Positions 43,631 through 53,434 are shown, numbered from the stretch's first letter. The stretch: DNA of 64,000 bases from Streptomyces spectabilis (GCF_008704795.1 NZ_CP023690.1:5714501-5778500), one strand, 5' to 3'. Notes: a model not told the origin generated them from the letters alone. Numbers and translations are program-made.

Positions 43631-44325
43631 GCCCTGCCCAGCAGTCCGTCGATCACGGCTGCCAGTTGGCGGCCGATGTCGTACGTCCCGGCGAGCTCCT
43701 CCCAGCGCGGGGCCAGCGGGGTCACATGGGGCAGCTCGGCGGCGTCCGCCTCGGTGAGCATGTCGGGGAAGTACCGCTTGCGCTCGGGCTCCTCGGCGCG
43801 GCGCGCCATCGCGCGCCGGAACACGAGGTCGCCGTACACGCAGTGCCAGACGGTGCGGTAGGCGTGCACGGCCTCCTCGGGGGTGAGGCCGCACGCGATG
43901 CCCGAGCCGATGATCTCGTCGACCATCCACATCGCGCCCTTGTCGCTGAGGTCGCCGAGGCTCAGGACCTCCACGACCCACGGCAGCCGCAGCAGGACGC
44001 CGTGCATGTGCAGGGAGACGGCGAGCAGCCGCTCGCGCGGGTCCGCGGGCAGCTCCGGGCGCGGCAGCGTCGCCGCCGTGCCGGACAGGGCGAGCATCAG
44101 CAGCTCGTCCTTGTCGCGCACGTGGTGGTAGAGCGCCATGGGCGTGGCCCCGATCTCCTTGGCGACCCGCCGCATGCTCAGGGCCGCGACGCCCTCCTCC
44201 TGGAGGATGCGCCGCGCCACGTCGACGATCGCCTCCGGCTGGATGCGGCGCGGCCGCCCGACCCGCCGCTTCCGCTCGCCCGCGCCGGGCTCCGGGGGTT
44301 CTTCCGCATTCGCTTCGGCTGCCAC
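43627..44325 (-). CDS. TetR-family transcriptional repressor
   Basis: A 232-residue regulator. The helix-turn-helix covers about residues 28-70 (IVDVARRILQEEGVAALSMRRVAKEIGATPMALYHHVRDKDELL), preceded by an RGRP-like basic stretch (RRVGRPRR), followed by a C-terminal ligand-binding domain. GTG 44325 is the only in-frame start that fits. It is divergent from the MFS exporter with a perfect palindrome between them, the classical arrangement of an efflux repressor. Confidence 0.92.
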   Translation of the reverse strand: MAAEANAEEPPEPGAGERKRRVGRPRRIQPEAIVDVARRILQEEGVAALSMRRVAKEIGATPMALYHHVRDKDELLMLALSGTAATLPRPELPADPRERLLAVSLHMHGVLLRLPWVVEVLSLGDLSDKGAMWMVDEIIGSGIACGLTPEEAVHAYRTVWHCVYGDLVFRRAMARRAEEPERKRYFPDMLTEADAAELPHVTPLAPRWEELAGTYDIGRQLAAVIDGLLGRA

Positions 44326-44373
44326 GGCCTCATTGTCGCGTCCTCCGGGCGCCGCTCTGACCCTTGCTTATTT

Positions 44374-44389
44374 TCTATACGCGTATAGT
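44374..44389. promoter_or_regulatory. TetR operator overlapping divergent -10 boxes
   Basis: CTATACGCGTATAG (44375-44388) is a perfect 14-bp palindrome. It overlaps TATAGT on the plus strand (44384-44389, exporter) and TATAGA on the minus strand (44374-44379, tetR). One bound dimer would therefore block both promoters. The surroundings are conspicuously AT-rich for this genome. Confidence 0.75.
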
Positions 44390-44401
44390 AATCTGCGACG
44401 C

Positions 44402-45862
44402 ATGACGCACTCGGCCACGACGGGAGCCGCGCGCGGCTCGCTGCTGCTGCCCGTCCTCCTCACCGTGCAGTTCCTCGTCTCCCTCGACGTCTCCGTCGTC
44501 AACATCGCCCTGCCCGACGTGGGCAGGGACCTCGGCTTCGCGCCCGAGTCACTGACCTGGGTCGTCAACGCCTACGCGCTCGCGTTCGGCGGGCTCCTCA
44601 TGCTCGGCGGGCGGCTCGCCGACCTCATGGGGCGGCGGCGCACACTCGTCGCCGGTTTCGTGGTCTTCGGCGCCGCGAGCCTCGCGGGCGGCCTCGCCCA
44701 GAGCCCGGCGCAGCTCGTCGCGGCACGCGCCGTGCAGGGCGCGGGCGCCGCCGCCCTCGCGCCGGTCGCGCTCGCGCTGATCACCGTCCACTACACGGAG
44801 GGCCGGGCCCGGGCCCGGGCGCTCGGCCTGTGGGGCGCCTCGGGCGCGCTCGGCGGCGCCGTCGGCGTGATGGCGGGCGGGCTGCTCACCGACTGGGCGG
44901 GCTGGCGCTCGGTGATGCTGATCAACGTCCCGGTCGTCCTCGCCGCGCTCGCCGTCACCGGATCCGGCGTCCCCGCCGACCGCCGCGCGGCCTCCTCCGG
45001 GCCGCGCCCGGACGTCGTCGGCGCCCTCCTGGTCACCGCGGGCACGTCCGCCCTGGTCCTCGGGCTCGTCCGCACCGAGAGCCACGGTTGGGGCTCGGTC
45101 TCCACGCTCTCCACGCTCGCCGCGGCCGTCGTACTGCTCGTTGTCTTCTGCGCCGTGGAGATACGCGGCGAGCGGCGCGCCCGGCAGCCGCTGCTGCGCC
45201 TCGGCCTGCTCGCGCACCGGCCGGTGCTCGCCGCGAACGTCTTCGCGCTGCTGATGTCCGCAGGCCAGTTCGCGGCGTTCTACTTCACCTCGCTCTACCT
45301 CCAGGAGGTCATGGCGTACGAGCCCACGCGCGCGGGGGTGGCCTTCCTGCCGTTCTGCGTGGGCGTCGTCGTGGGCACGGTCGTCGCGACCCGCACGGTC
45401 GGGCGGGTGGGCGCGCGGGTGCTGCTCGTGACGGGCGGCCTTCTCGGTGCCGCCGGGTTCGCGTGGTTCGCGCTCGCCGTCGGGGCGGGCGGCACCTTCG
45501 TGGGCTCCGTCCTCGGGCCGTCCCTGGTGGCCAGCGTCGGCATCGGCCTGTGCTTCGTCCCCCTCGGTACGTCCGCGACGTCCGGCGTGGCGCCGGGGGA
45601 GACCGGCATGGCGTCGGGGCTGCTCAACAGCTCGCGGCAGCTCGGGGGCTCGATCGGGCTCGCGGTGCTCGTGGCCGTGGCGGCGAGCGCCACCGGGCCG
45701 GGCCGCGCGGGCCTCGCGGACGGCTACGGGGCCGCGTTCGCGGTGGCCGCGGCGTTGCTCGCGGCGGCCGCGGTGGCAGCAGGGCTGCTGCACGGGGGCG
45801 CCGGGCGGGCCGAGGACGCTCACGCGCGGCCGCGGCAGCGATCCAGCCCGTCCGGCGTTTGA
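44402..45862 (+). CDS. MFS drug exporter, DHA2 (14-TM) type
   Basis: A 486-residue major facilitator with about 14 hydrophobic helices. The antiporter signature motifs are LDVSVVNIALPDVGRDLG and GGRLADLMGRRR, typical of proton-driven multidrug exporters of the EmrB/QacA type. The substrate is unknown. ATG 44402 lies 12 nt after the -10, so the 5' leader is about 5 nt and lacks a Shine-Dalgarno. The last codons and stop lie inside a dispersed Streptomyces repeat. Confidence 0.92.
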   Translation: MTHSATTGAARGSLLLPVLLTVQFLVSLDVSVVNIALPDVGRDLGFAPESLTWVVNAYALAFGGLLMLGGRLADLMGRRRTLVAGFVVFGAASLAGGLAQSPAQLVAARAVQGAGAAALAPVALALITVHYTEGRARARALGLWGASGALGGAVGVMAGGLLTDWAGWRSVMLINVPVVLAALAVTGSGVPADRRAASSGPRPDVVGALLVTAGTSALVLGLVRTESHGWGSVSTLSTLAAAVVLLVVFCAVEIRGERRARQPLLRLGLLAHRPVLAANVFALLMSAGQFAAFYFTSLYLQEVMAYEPTRAGVAFLPFCVGVVVGTVVATRTVGRVGARVLLVTGGLLGAAGFAWFALAVGAGGTFVGSVLGPSLVASVGIGLCFVPLGTSATSGVAPGETGMASGLLNSSRQLGGSIGLAVLVAVAASATGPGRAGLADGYGAAFAVAAALLAAAAVAAGLLHGGAGRAEDAHARPRQRSSPSGV

Positions 45863-45898
45863 GGACGAGGCCGAAGGCCGATCGGCCTGGGGCGGGGC
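45841..45898 (+). repeat. Dispersed Streptomyces repeat at the exporter 3' end
   Basis: The block beginning ATCCAGCCCGTCCGGCGTTT and ending in GGGGCGGGG matches, from memory, a repeat family found many times between Streptomyces genes. It contains the perfect 14-bp palindrome AGGCCGATCGGCCT (45875-45888). The exporter stop codon TGA (45860-45862) is inside the repeat, so the protein's C-terminus (SSPSGV) is repeat-derived. Confidence 0.65.
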
Positions 45899-45899
45899 G

Positions 45900-47105
45900 T
45901 CAGTGGACCGGGTGGCCCACCAGCATGGTGGGAGCCCCCGCGACCCGCGTGAGGAAGACCGTGGCGGAGTGGGGGCCCCGGGGCTTCACCTTGCGGCGGA
46001 GTTCCTCCGGCTCCACGGCCGAGCCCCGCTTCTTGACCGTGAGCACGCCGACCTCCCGCTCCCGGAGCAGCGCCTTCAGCTTCTTCACGTTGAACGGCAG
46101 CCGGTCCGTGATCTCGTACGCGCTGGCGTAGGGCGTCGTCCGGGCGACGTCGGAGGTGACGTAGGCGATCGTCTCGTCGACGAGCCCGCCCTCGACCCGC
46201 GCGGCGACCTCCGCGACGAGGTGGGCGCGGATGACGGCGCCGTCGGGCTCGTACAGATAGCGGCCGACGGGGCGTACGGCCGGGTCGGGGAGCATCGTCG
46301 CGCGCCCCGCGCACAGGGTCGCGCGCCCCGGCAGAAGGGTGGCCCGGTGCGAGCCGGGCGCGTCGGTGCCGAACCACAGCACCGCCTCCTTCACGTCCCC
46401 GCCGTCCGAGATCCACTCGGCCTCCGCCTCCTCGGGCACCGCCTCGTGCGGGATGCCGGGGGCGATCTTCAGGGCCGCGCGCGGGGCCTCGCGGGCGGCG
46501 GCGACGGCCCAGGACAGCGGGGGCGAGTACGCCTCGGGGTCGAAGATCCGGCCGCGGCCGCCGCGCCGCGCGGGGTCCACGAAGACCGCGTCGTACCCGG
46601 CCGTGTCCACCTCCGTGACATCCGCCTCGCGGACCTCGATGAGGTCCTCCAGACCGAGGGCGATCGCGTTCGCGCGTGCGACCGCGCAGGTCAGCGGGTC
46701 GCGATCGACGGCGAGGACCTCGATCCCGGCGCGGGCGAACGCGAGCGCGTCACCGCCGATGCCGCCGCACAGGTCGGCCACGCGCCGCACGCCCAGCTCC
46801 TTGAACCGCTCCGCCCGGTACGTCGCGACGGACGTGCGCGTGGACTGCTCGACGCCGTTCGGCGTGAAGAACATCCGCGCGGCGTCCGCGGCGCCGAACT
46901 TCGCCACCGCCCGCTGCCGCAGCCGCGCCTGTGCGAGCGCAGCCGAGACCAGCTCGGCGGGGTGGTCGCGGCGAAGCCGGGTCGCGACCGCGAGTTCCTC
47001 GGCCGGTTCGACGTCCCGTACGGCGTCGAGGAGGGCGGTGCCCTCGTCGGTGAGGAGCGCGGCGAAGGCCGTCGTGGCGGGCTGCGGATCGTGCGGAGCG
47101 TTCAC
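45900..47105 (-). CDS. Class I SAM methyltransferase with THUMP-like C-terminus
   Basis: A 401-residue protein. The central SAM-binding domain is marked by VADLCGGIGGDALAFARAG, the acidic loop LAVDRD and VFVDPARRGG. The C-terminus (about 290-400) resembles the THUMP-like domain family (YVTSDVARTTPYASAYEI...VLTVKKRGSAVEPEELRRK), so an RNA substrate is likely but unproven. GTG 47105 is preferred over 47168 because minus-strand CACAAT (47112-47117) sits 6 nt upstream, giving a leaderless start. Confidence 0.85.
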   Translation of the reverse strand: MNAPHDPQPATTAFAALLTDEGTALLDAVRDVEPAEELAVATRLRRDHPAELVSAALAQARLRQRAVAKFGAADAARMFFTPNGVEQSTRTSVATYRAERFKELGVRRVADLCGGIGGDALAFARAGIEVLAVDRDPLTCAVARANAIALGLEDLIEVREADVTEVDTAGYDAVFVDPARRGGRGRIFDPEAYSPPLSWAVAAAREAPRAALKIAPGIPHEAVPEEAEAEWISDGGDVKEAVLWFGTDAPGSHRATLLPGRATLCAGRATMLPDPAVRPVGRYLYEPDGAVIRAHLVAEVAARVEGGLVDETIAYVTSDVARTTPYASAYEITDRLPFNVKKLKALLREREVGVLTVKKRGSAVEPEELRRKVKPRGPHSATVFLTRVAGAPTMLVGHPVH

Positions 47106-47195
47106 CGGCCCATTGTGGGCCAGTCGGTGGAAGGTGCGCGTCTGGCGGCGGTGTCGAGCCCTCGGCACGCCCGTGAACTGCGAGGATCCGGCGCC

Positions 47196-48131
47196 ATGCG
47201 ACTAGTACGACAAAATGGAAAGTTGGCAGGAAAGGCGAAGAAGCGGGCGCTGCTCGCCCTCGCCGCGCTCGGCGTCGGCGCGGTCGCCTCGGGCTGCGCC
47301 GCGGACACGGGCGCGGAGCGCGACCGGGGCGCGCCCGCCGCCCACGGCCAGCAGCCCCGGCTCGCCCCGCCCGCCCAGGCCCTGCGCGAGTACGCCCAGC
47401 GGCTGCGCGCGAGCCAGGCCGCGCGGGCCGCCGCGGCGAAGCGCTGGGGGCTTGCGAAGCCGCCGCTCACGGCGCCCGCGGGGCCCGCCGCCAAGCCGCT
47501 CCTCACCACGCGCAAGGGCTTCGAGGTGCGGGGGCAGGCTGAGCTGCCGCCGGTGTTCACCACGGTGCCGACCAAGGACAAGGTCGTCTTCCTGACCGTC
47601 GACGACGGCGCCGAGAAGGACCCGGCCTTCCTGCGGATGATGAGCGACCTGAAGATCCCGTACACCGCGTTCCTCAGCGACTACCTGGTCAAGGAGGACT
47701 ACGGCTACTTCAAGCGGATGCGGGACCACGGCGTCGCGCTGAACAACCACACCCTCAACCACCGCTATCTGCCCGCCCTTTCGTACGAGGCGCAGCGGCG
47801 CGAGATCTGCGGCATGCAGGACGTCATCGAGCGGCGCTACGGCAAGCGCCCCGAGCTGTTCCGGCCGCCGTACGGCAACTACAACCGCGACACCCTGCGC
47901 GCCGCCAGGTCCTGCGGCGTCAAGGCGGTGCCGCTGTGGGCGTCCGAGGGCTTCGCCGACCACATGGAGTGGCGCGAATGGGACAAGGACCTGCACCCCG
48001 GCGACATCATCCTCACGCACTTCCGGGGCCGCGAGGACTGGAAGGGCACGATGCCCGACATGGTCCGCACGGTCCTGAAGACGGTCACCGACAGGGGGTA
48101 CGCGGTGGCCCGCCTGGAGGACTACCTGTGA
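47196..48131 (+). CDS. Polysaccharide deacetylase lipoprotein (NodB-like)
   Basis: A 311-residue secreted lipoprotein. The signal peptide has basic KAKKR, a hydrophobic core and the lipobox ASGC (Cys34). An Ala/Arg-rich helical spacer precedes the NodB domain. The metal and catalytic motifs are TVDDG, HTLNH and RPPYGNYN, with HPGDIILTHF near the end. It probably deacetylates cell-wall or other glycans. The ATG has GAGGAT 9 nt upstream. It overlaps the next lipoprotein gene by 4 nt. Confidence 0.92.
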   Translation: MRLVRQNGKLAGKAKKRALLALAALGVGAVASGCAADTGAERDRGAPAAHGQQPRLAPPAQALREYAQRLRASQAARAAAAKRWGLAKPPLTAPAGPAAKPLLTTRKGFEVRGQAELPPVFTTVPTKDKVVFLTVDDGAEKDPAFLRMMSDLKIPYTAFLSDYLVKEDYGYFKRMRDHGVALNNHTLNHRYLPALSYEAQRREICGMQDVIERRYGKRPELFRPPYGNYNRDTLRAARSCGVKAVPLWASEGFADHMEWREWDKDLHPGDIILTHFRGREDWKGTMPDMVRTVLKTVTDRGYAVARLEDYL

Positions 48132-48379
48132 GGCGCGCCGCCGCCGCGGCGACGCTCCTGCTCCTCCTGACGGGCTGCGCCCAGTCGGTGGACCCGATCG
48201 AGAGGCTGGGGAGGAAGGCGGCCGAAAAGATGTCTCCCCGCTGCGTGCGCGGCCCCGAGCAGCCGCTGGCCGGACCCCGGGCCACGTGGCCGAACGCCGG
48301 GCGAAGCCCGGACATCCACGCCCCGCGCGCGGAACCCGACCGGACCGCGAAACGTTGCCCGAAGACACCCCCGCGCTAG
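48128..48379 (+). CDS. Small putative lipoprotein
   Basis: An 83-residue protein starting at GTG 48128, which overlaps the deacetylase stop (GTGA). GGAGG (48116-48120) lies 7 nt upstream, inside the last deacetylase codons. The signal peptide LLLLLTGC gives a lipidated Cys17 and a Pro/Arg-rich mature part with two further Cys. No domain is recognised. The tight coupling suggests it acts with the deacetylase. Confidence 0.7.
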   Translation: MRRAAAAATLLLLLTGCAQSVDPIERLGRKAAEKMSPRCVRGPEQPLAGPRATWPNAGRSPDIHAPRAEPDRTAKRCPKTPPR

Positions 48380-48419
48380 CCCCCGCCGGAGGGAAACCTG
48401 CCAAGCCGGCGGCAGCCGA

Positions 48420-48446
48420 TTGGCACTCCGCTTGACCGAGTGCTAA
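48420..48446 (+). promoter_or_regulatory. CIRCE element 1
   Basis: TTGGCACTC, 9 nt, GAGTGCTAA: an almost perfect CIRCE, the HrcA repressor operator. It contains the groES -35 (TTGACC, 48432-48437). Confidence 0.92.
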
Positions 48447-48461
48447 TCGCCGTCCTAGTCT
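48432..48461 (+). promoter_or_regulatory. groES-groEL1 promoter
   Basis: TTGACC (48432-48437) and TAGTCT (48456-48461), 18 bp apart. The -35 is in the first CIRCE and transcription should start near 48468, at the edge of the second. HrcA binding would block it. Confidence 0.85.
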
Positions 48462-48466
48462 CGGGC

Positions 48467-48493
48467 CTGGCACTCCCACCTGGAGAGTGCCAG
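48467..48493 (+). promoter_or_regulatory. CIRCE element 2
   Basis: CTGGCACTC, 9 nt, GAGTGCCAG: a second CIRCE with perfectly matched arms, 20 bp after the first. It would also form a hairpin at the extreme 5' end of the mRNA. Confidence 0.9.
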
Positions 48494-48592
48494 AAGCGAC
48501 GGGCAGGTCCGGCACCCGCGACGACGGATCGACCTGGTCGCCACCTCTAGATCAGTTAACCCCGCGAGATCTCCGAAGGGGGAGGTCGGATC

Positions 48593-48901
48593 GTGACGAC
48601 CGCCAGCTCCAAGGTTGCCATCAAGCCGCTCGAGGACCGCATTGTGGTCCAGCCGCTCGACGCCGAGCAGACCACGGCCTCTGGCCTGGTTATCCCGGAC
48701 ACCGCGAAGGAGAAGCCCCAGGAGGGCGCCGTCCTCGCCGTGGGCCCGGGCCGCTTCGAGAACGGCGAGCGCCTGCCGCTCGACGTGAAGGTCGGCGACG
48801 TCGTGCTCTACAGCAAGTACGGCGGCACCGAGGTGAAGTACAACGGCGACGAGTACCTGGTGCTCTCCGCCCGCGACGTGCTCGCGATCATCGAGAAGTG
48901 A
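48593..48901 (+). CDS. groES: Co-chaperonin GroES
   Basis: A 102-residue GroES ([28 protein letters not shown]), the lid of the chaperonin. The mobile loop [18 protein letters not shown] is intact. GTG start with GGGGGAGG 8 nt upstream. It is controlled by two CIRCE elements and followed by groEL1 after 130 nt. Confidence 0.98.
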   Translation: MTTASSKVAIKPLEDRIVVQPLDAEQTTASGLVIPDTAKEKPQEGAVLAVGPGRFENGERLPLDVKVGDVVLYSKYGGTEVKYNGDEYLVLSARDVLAIIEK

Positions 48902-48944
48902 TCGAGCGCTAGTCACCTGCTTCACCCAGCAGATTTGTTTCGCG

Positions 48945-48991
48945 CTGCGCCCCTGGTCACCCCGCTGATTGCCGGGCGGCGAGGGGCGCAG
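48945..48991 (+). terminator. groES-groEL1 intercistronic hairpin
   Basis: A 10-bp stem (48945-48954 with 48982-48991) with a long structured loop and a TTCTTT tail, between groES and groEL1. It could be a partial terminator or a processing site, giving unequal groES and groEL1 mRNA. Confidence 0.55.
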
Positions 48992-49022
48992 TTCTTTCAC
49001 CCGAGTTTTCCGAGAGGGCTGA

Positions 49023-50660
<1,638 letters not shown>

Positions 50661-50692
50661 GCGTGACCTGAGCCGAGCAGGCTCGGGCTGAC

Positions 50693-50731
50693 CGAAGGCC
50701 CGGCACCCCGTCGCGGGGTGCCGGGCCTTCG
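50693..50731 (+). terminator. groEL1 terminator
   Basis: A perfect 18-bp stem (50693-50710 with 50714-50731) with a 3-nt loop, 33 nt after groEL1. Confidence 0.9.
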
Positions 50732-50801
50732 CGTTTGCGGCTCTGCGTCTGCCGGGCTGTGGTGTCCTGCCGACCGCAGGTCGTCGGTGGCTTGTCGCGC
50801 C

Positions 50802-50826
50802 GTTCCCCGCGCCCCTTCGGGGCGCG
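50802..50826 (+). repeat. Dispersed palindromic repeat (copy 2)
   Basis: Matches 26458-26483 except for the loop (CCTTCGG instead of CCTTACGG). It forms an 8-bp GC hairpin just after the stop side of the SDR gene. The preceding GGCTTGTCGCGCC also resembles the flank typical of this Streptomyces repeat. Confidence 0.65.
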
Positions 50827-50839
50827 CTTCCGTGGGGCC

Positions 50840-51613
50840 TTAGCGCGGACCGTACTTGCGGCCCGTCCGCGATGTCACTCCGCCCAGGAGGGCGCGCGGG
50901 GTCACCTTCACCACGCCCATCATCGCCTTGTAGCGGGGGTCCGGCACGGAGAGGGACTTGCCGCGGGCCAGGTCGGTGAGGGCGGTGGCGACGAGCTTGT
51001 CCGCGTCCAGCCACATCCACTTGGGGATGTTGTCCGTGCCCATGCCCGCCCGCTCGTGGAACTCCGTGCGGACGAAGCCGGGGCACAGGGCCATGAGCCG
51101 CACCCCCGACGCGGCGAGGTCCCGCGCCGCGCCCTGGGTGAACTGCACGATCCACGCCTTCGACGCCCCGTAGGTGCCGCGCGGCACGAAGGCGGCCACC
51201 GACGCGACGTTCACGATGCCCCCGCGCCCCCGCTCCCGCATCGCCTCCGTCGCCGCCGACGTCAGCCGGAGCACCGCCTCGCAGTGCACCTTCAGCATCG
51301 TCAGCTCGTCGGCGATCGGGACCTCCAGATAGCGGCCCTTGTTGGCGAAGCCCGCGTTGTTGACGAGCAGGTCGACCGGGTCACGGCGGTTGCCGAGCCG
51401 CTGCTCGACGGCCTCGATCCCGTCGTCCGTGGCGAGGTCCGCCGTCAGGACCTCCACCTCGATGCCGTGCCGGTCGTGCAACTCGGTCGCCTGCTCCCGC
51501 AGTCGCTTCGTGTCGCGCGCCACCAGGACGAGGTTGTGGCCGTCCGTGGCCAGGCGTCGTGCGAAGGCAGCGCCGATCCCTGAGGTCGCACCCGTGATGA
51601 GAGCCGTAGTCAT
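50840..51613 (-). CDS. Short-chain dehydrogenase/reductase
   Basis: A 257-residue classical SDR: NAD(P) motif TGATSGIG at residues 8-15, NNAG near 93, and catalytic YGASK with the upstream Ser in NVASVAAF. The substrate is unknown. Minus-strand TAGCCT (51620-51625) is exactly 6 nt before the ATG and no Shine-Dalgarno is seen, so it is probably leaderless. Confidence 0.93.
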   Translation of the reverse strand: MTTALITGATSGIGAAFARRLATDGHNLVLVARDTKRLREQATELHDRHGIEVEVLTADLATDDGIEAVEQRLGNRRDPVDLLVNNAGFANKGRYLEVPIADELTMLKVHCEAVLRLTSAATEAMRERGRGGIVNVASVAAFVPRGTYGASKAWIVQFTQGAARDLAASGVRLMALCPGFVRTEFHERAGMGTDNIPKWMWLDADKLVATALTDLARGKSLSVPDPRYKAMMGVVKVTPRALLGGVTSRTGRKYGPR

Positions 51614-51693
51614 GGACCAAGGCTAGTGAGGCCGCGGCCGCCCCCGCGCCACGCGCCCCGTGCAGGGCGCCGGCGCGGGCGCCCCGGCGCACG

Positions 51694-52362
51694 TCAATCG
51701 CCGTGCTTCTCCAGATACTTGAGGGCCTGTTCCGTCGACTCGGGGTGCAGCGCGTCCCCCGCCGCGAGCAGCCGCGGCAGCAGCGCGCGCTCCGTGGTCA
51801 CTGCCCTGAACTGCAGCGCGACGGTGACGTCGTGGTCCGGCCTGTGCGTGATCTCGACCGCGTCGCCCGTCTGGATCTCGCCCGGTTCGAGCACCCGCAG
51901 ATACGCGCCGGGCCGCAGCGACTGGGTGAACCGTCGCACCCAGGCCTGCTCGCCCATGTGCCCCTGGAACGTACGGCAGGGGATGCGGGACGAGGTGACT
52001 TCCAGGAGCAGCTCCGCCCCGACGCGCCAACGCTCACCGATCAGCGCGCCGTTCACGTCGACGCCGATCGTCGTGAGGTTCTCGCCGAACATGCCGTTGC
52101 GCAGCTCGCGGCCGAGCTGCCGCCCCCACTCGTCGAGGTCCTCGCGCGCGAAGGCGTACACCGCCTGGTCGTTGCCCCCGTGGTGGCGCAGCTCGCCGAT
52201 CGAGTCCCCCGCGAGCCCGCTGCCGCCGATCCCCTTGGGCCCCGGCGCCGTCACCCGAACGGGTCCGTCCAGGGGCTGTTTGTCGATCCCGGTGAGCTTG
52301 CCGGGGGAGTTGGTGTACGGGACGGACTTCGCGCGGCCGACATTCACGGAGAGAAGCTTCAT
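51694..52362 (-). CDS. MOSC domain protein
   Basis: A 222-residue MOSC-domain protein, similar to YiiM. The conserved segments are LRHHGGNDQAVYAFAREDL, GMFGENLTT and IPCRTFQG; the Cys there is the proposed sulfur/molybdenum-cofactor ligand. MOSC proteins are linked to sulfur transfer to, or handling of, molybdenum cofactor and N-hydroxylated compounds. Minus-strand TAGCCT (52369-52374) lies 6 nt before the ATG (leaderless). It is divergent from the LysR regulator, its likely controller. Confidence 0.88.
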   Translation of the reverse strand: MKLLSVNVGRAKSVPYTNSPGKLTGIDKQPLDGPVRVTAPGPKGIGGSGLAGDSIGELRHHGGNDQAVYAFAREDLDEWGRQLGRELRNGMFGENLTTIGVDVNGALIGERWRVGAELLLEVTSSRIPCRTFQGHMGEQAWVRRFTQSLRPGAYLRVLEPGEIQTGDAVEITHRPDHDVTVALQFRAVTTERALLPRLLAAGDALHPESTEQALKYLEKHGD

Positions 52363-52368
52363 GCGGTC

Positions 52369-52436
52369 AGGCTAAGGGGAGCGTGCTCAAAGCAGCTACG
52401 CAATATTGTGCATTGTTCCCAAGGGTCACTTATGCT
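52369..52436. promoter_or_regulatory. MOSC/LysR divergent promoter and candidate operator
   Basis: The 80-bp gap holds minus-strand TAGCCT (52369-52374) and plus-strand TATGCT (52431-52436), each 6 nt before a start codon. Between them is an AT-rich core with the palindrome CAATATTG (52401-52408), a plausible LysR-type binding site. Confidence 0.5.
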
Positions 52437-52442
52437 CAAGAC

Positions 52443-53339
52443 GTGATCGAAGCCCGTCATCTCCGTGTCCTGCGCGCCGTGGCCGCCACCGGCTCCTTCT
52501 CGGCGGCGGCCCGCGAGCTCGGCTGCACCCAGCCCGCCGTCAGCCAGCAGATGAAGGCCCTGGAGGGGTCCACGGGCACCCCGCTGCTCATCCGCACGGG
52601 CCGCGAGATGCGCCTCACGCAGGCGGGCGAGGCCCTGGTCAGGCATGCCGCGGGCATCCTCGCCGGGCTCACCGCCGCCGAGGAGGAGGTCGCCGCGATC
52701 GCGGGCCTGCGCGCGGGCCGGGTCCGGCTCGTCTCCTTCCCCAGCGGCTCCTCCACGCTCGTGCCCGGTGCCCTCGCCGCGCTGCGCGCCGCCCACCCCG
52801 GCACCCGTGTCTCCCTGGAGGAGGCCGAGCCGCCGCGCTCGGTGGAGATGCTCCGCGAGGGCGACTGCGACGTGGCCCTCGCCTTCCGGTACGAGGGGGC
52901 GGGCGCCGCGGAGGAGTGGGACGACCTCGTCGTGCGGCCCCTGCTCGCCGACCGGCTCGTCGGCCTCGTGCCGGAGGGGCACCGCCTCGCGAAGGCGGAC
53001 GCCGTCACCATCGGCGAGCTGGCCGACGAGTCGTGGATCGCGGGCTGCCCGCGCTGCCGCCGCCAGCTCGTCGAGGTCTGCCGCGGCGCGGGCTTCGAGC
53101 CCCGCATCGACTTCGCGACCGACGACTACCCGGCGGTGATCGGCCTGGTCGGCGCGGGCCTCGGCGTCGCGGTCCTGCCCGAGCTCGCCCTTGAGTCGGT
53201 GCGTCCCAAGGGGGCCCGTGCGGTGGTGGTGGAGCCCGCCGTGCGCCGGGAGATCGTCGCGCTCACGCTGCCGGACCTGGCCCAGGTGCCGGCGGTCGCG
53301 GCGACGCTCGACCGGCTGGCCCGCGCCGCCGAGCGCTGA
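52443..53339 (+). CDS. LysR-family transcriptional regulator
   Basis: A 298-residue LTTR. The N-terminal winged helix is FSAAARELGCTQPAVSQQMKALEG, followed by a type-2 periplasmic-binding-like effector domain (GLRAGRVRLVSFPSGSSTLVP). GTG 52443 has TATGCT 6 nt upstream and no Shine-Dalgarno. Divergence from the MOSC gene suggests it regulates that gene and itself. Its effector is unknown; two close Cys (GCPRCRR) may be redox-relevant. Confidence 0.92.
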   Translation: MIEARHLRVLRAVAATGSFSAAARELGCTQPAVSQQMKALEGSTGTPLLIRTGREMRLTQAGEALVRHAAGILAGLTAAEEEVAAIAGLRAGRVRLVSFPSGSSTLVPGALAALRAAHPGTRVSLEEAEPPRSVEMLREGDCDVALAFRYEGAGAAEEWDDLVVRPLLADRLVGLVPEGHRLAKADAVTIGELADESWIAGCPRCRRQLVEVCRGAGFEPRIDFATDDYPAVIGLVGAGLGVAVLPELALESVRPKGARAVVVEPAVRREIVALTLPDLAQVPAVAATLDRLARAAER

Positions 53340-53374
53340 GGGCGCCGCCGAGCGCACCACCGGGCGGCGGGCGC

Positions 53375-53434
53375 GCCACCGAACAGCGAGCGTGCCACCG
53401 AACAGCGAGCGCCCCGCCGTCGTGCGGGGCGCTC
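53375..53434. terminator. Tandem repeat and bidirectional terminator between lysR and whiD
   Basis: Two perfect 18-nt copies of GCCACCGAACAGCGAGCG (53375-53392 and 53394-53411, period 19) run into an 11-bp stem (53407-53417 with 53424-53434, 6-nt loop). The hairpin serves two convergent genes. Confidence 0.7.
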
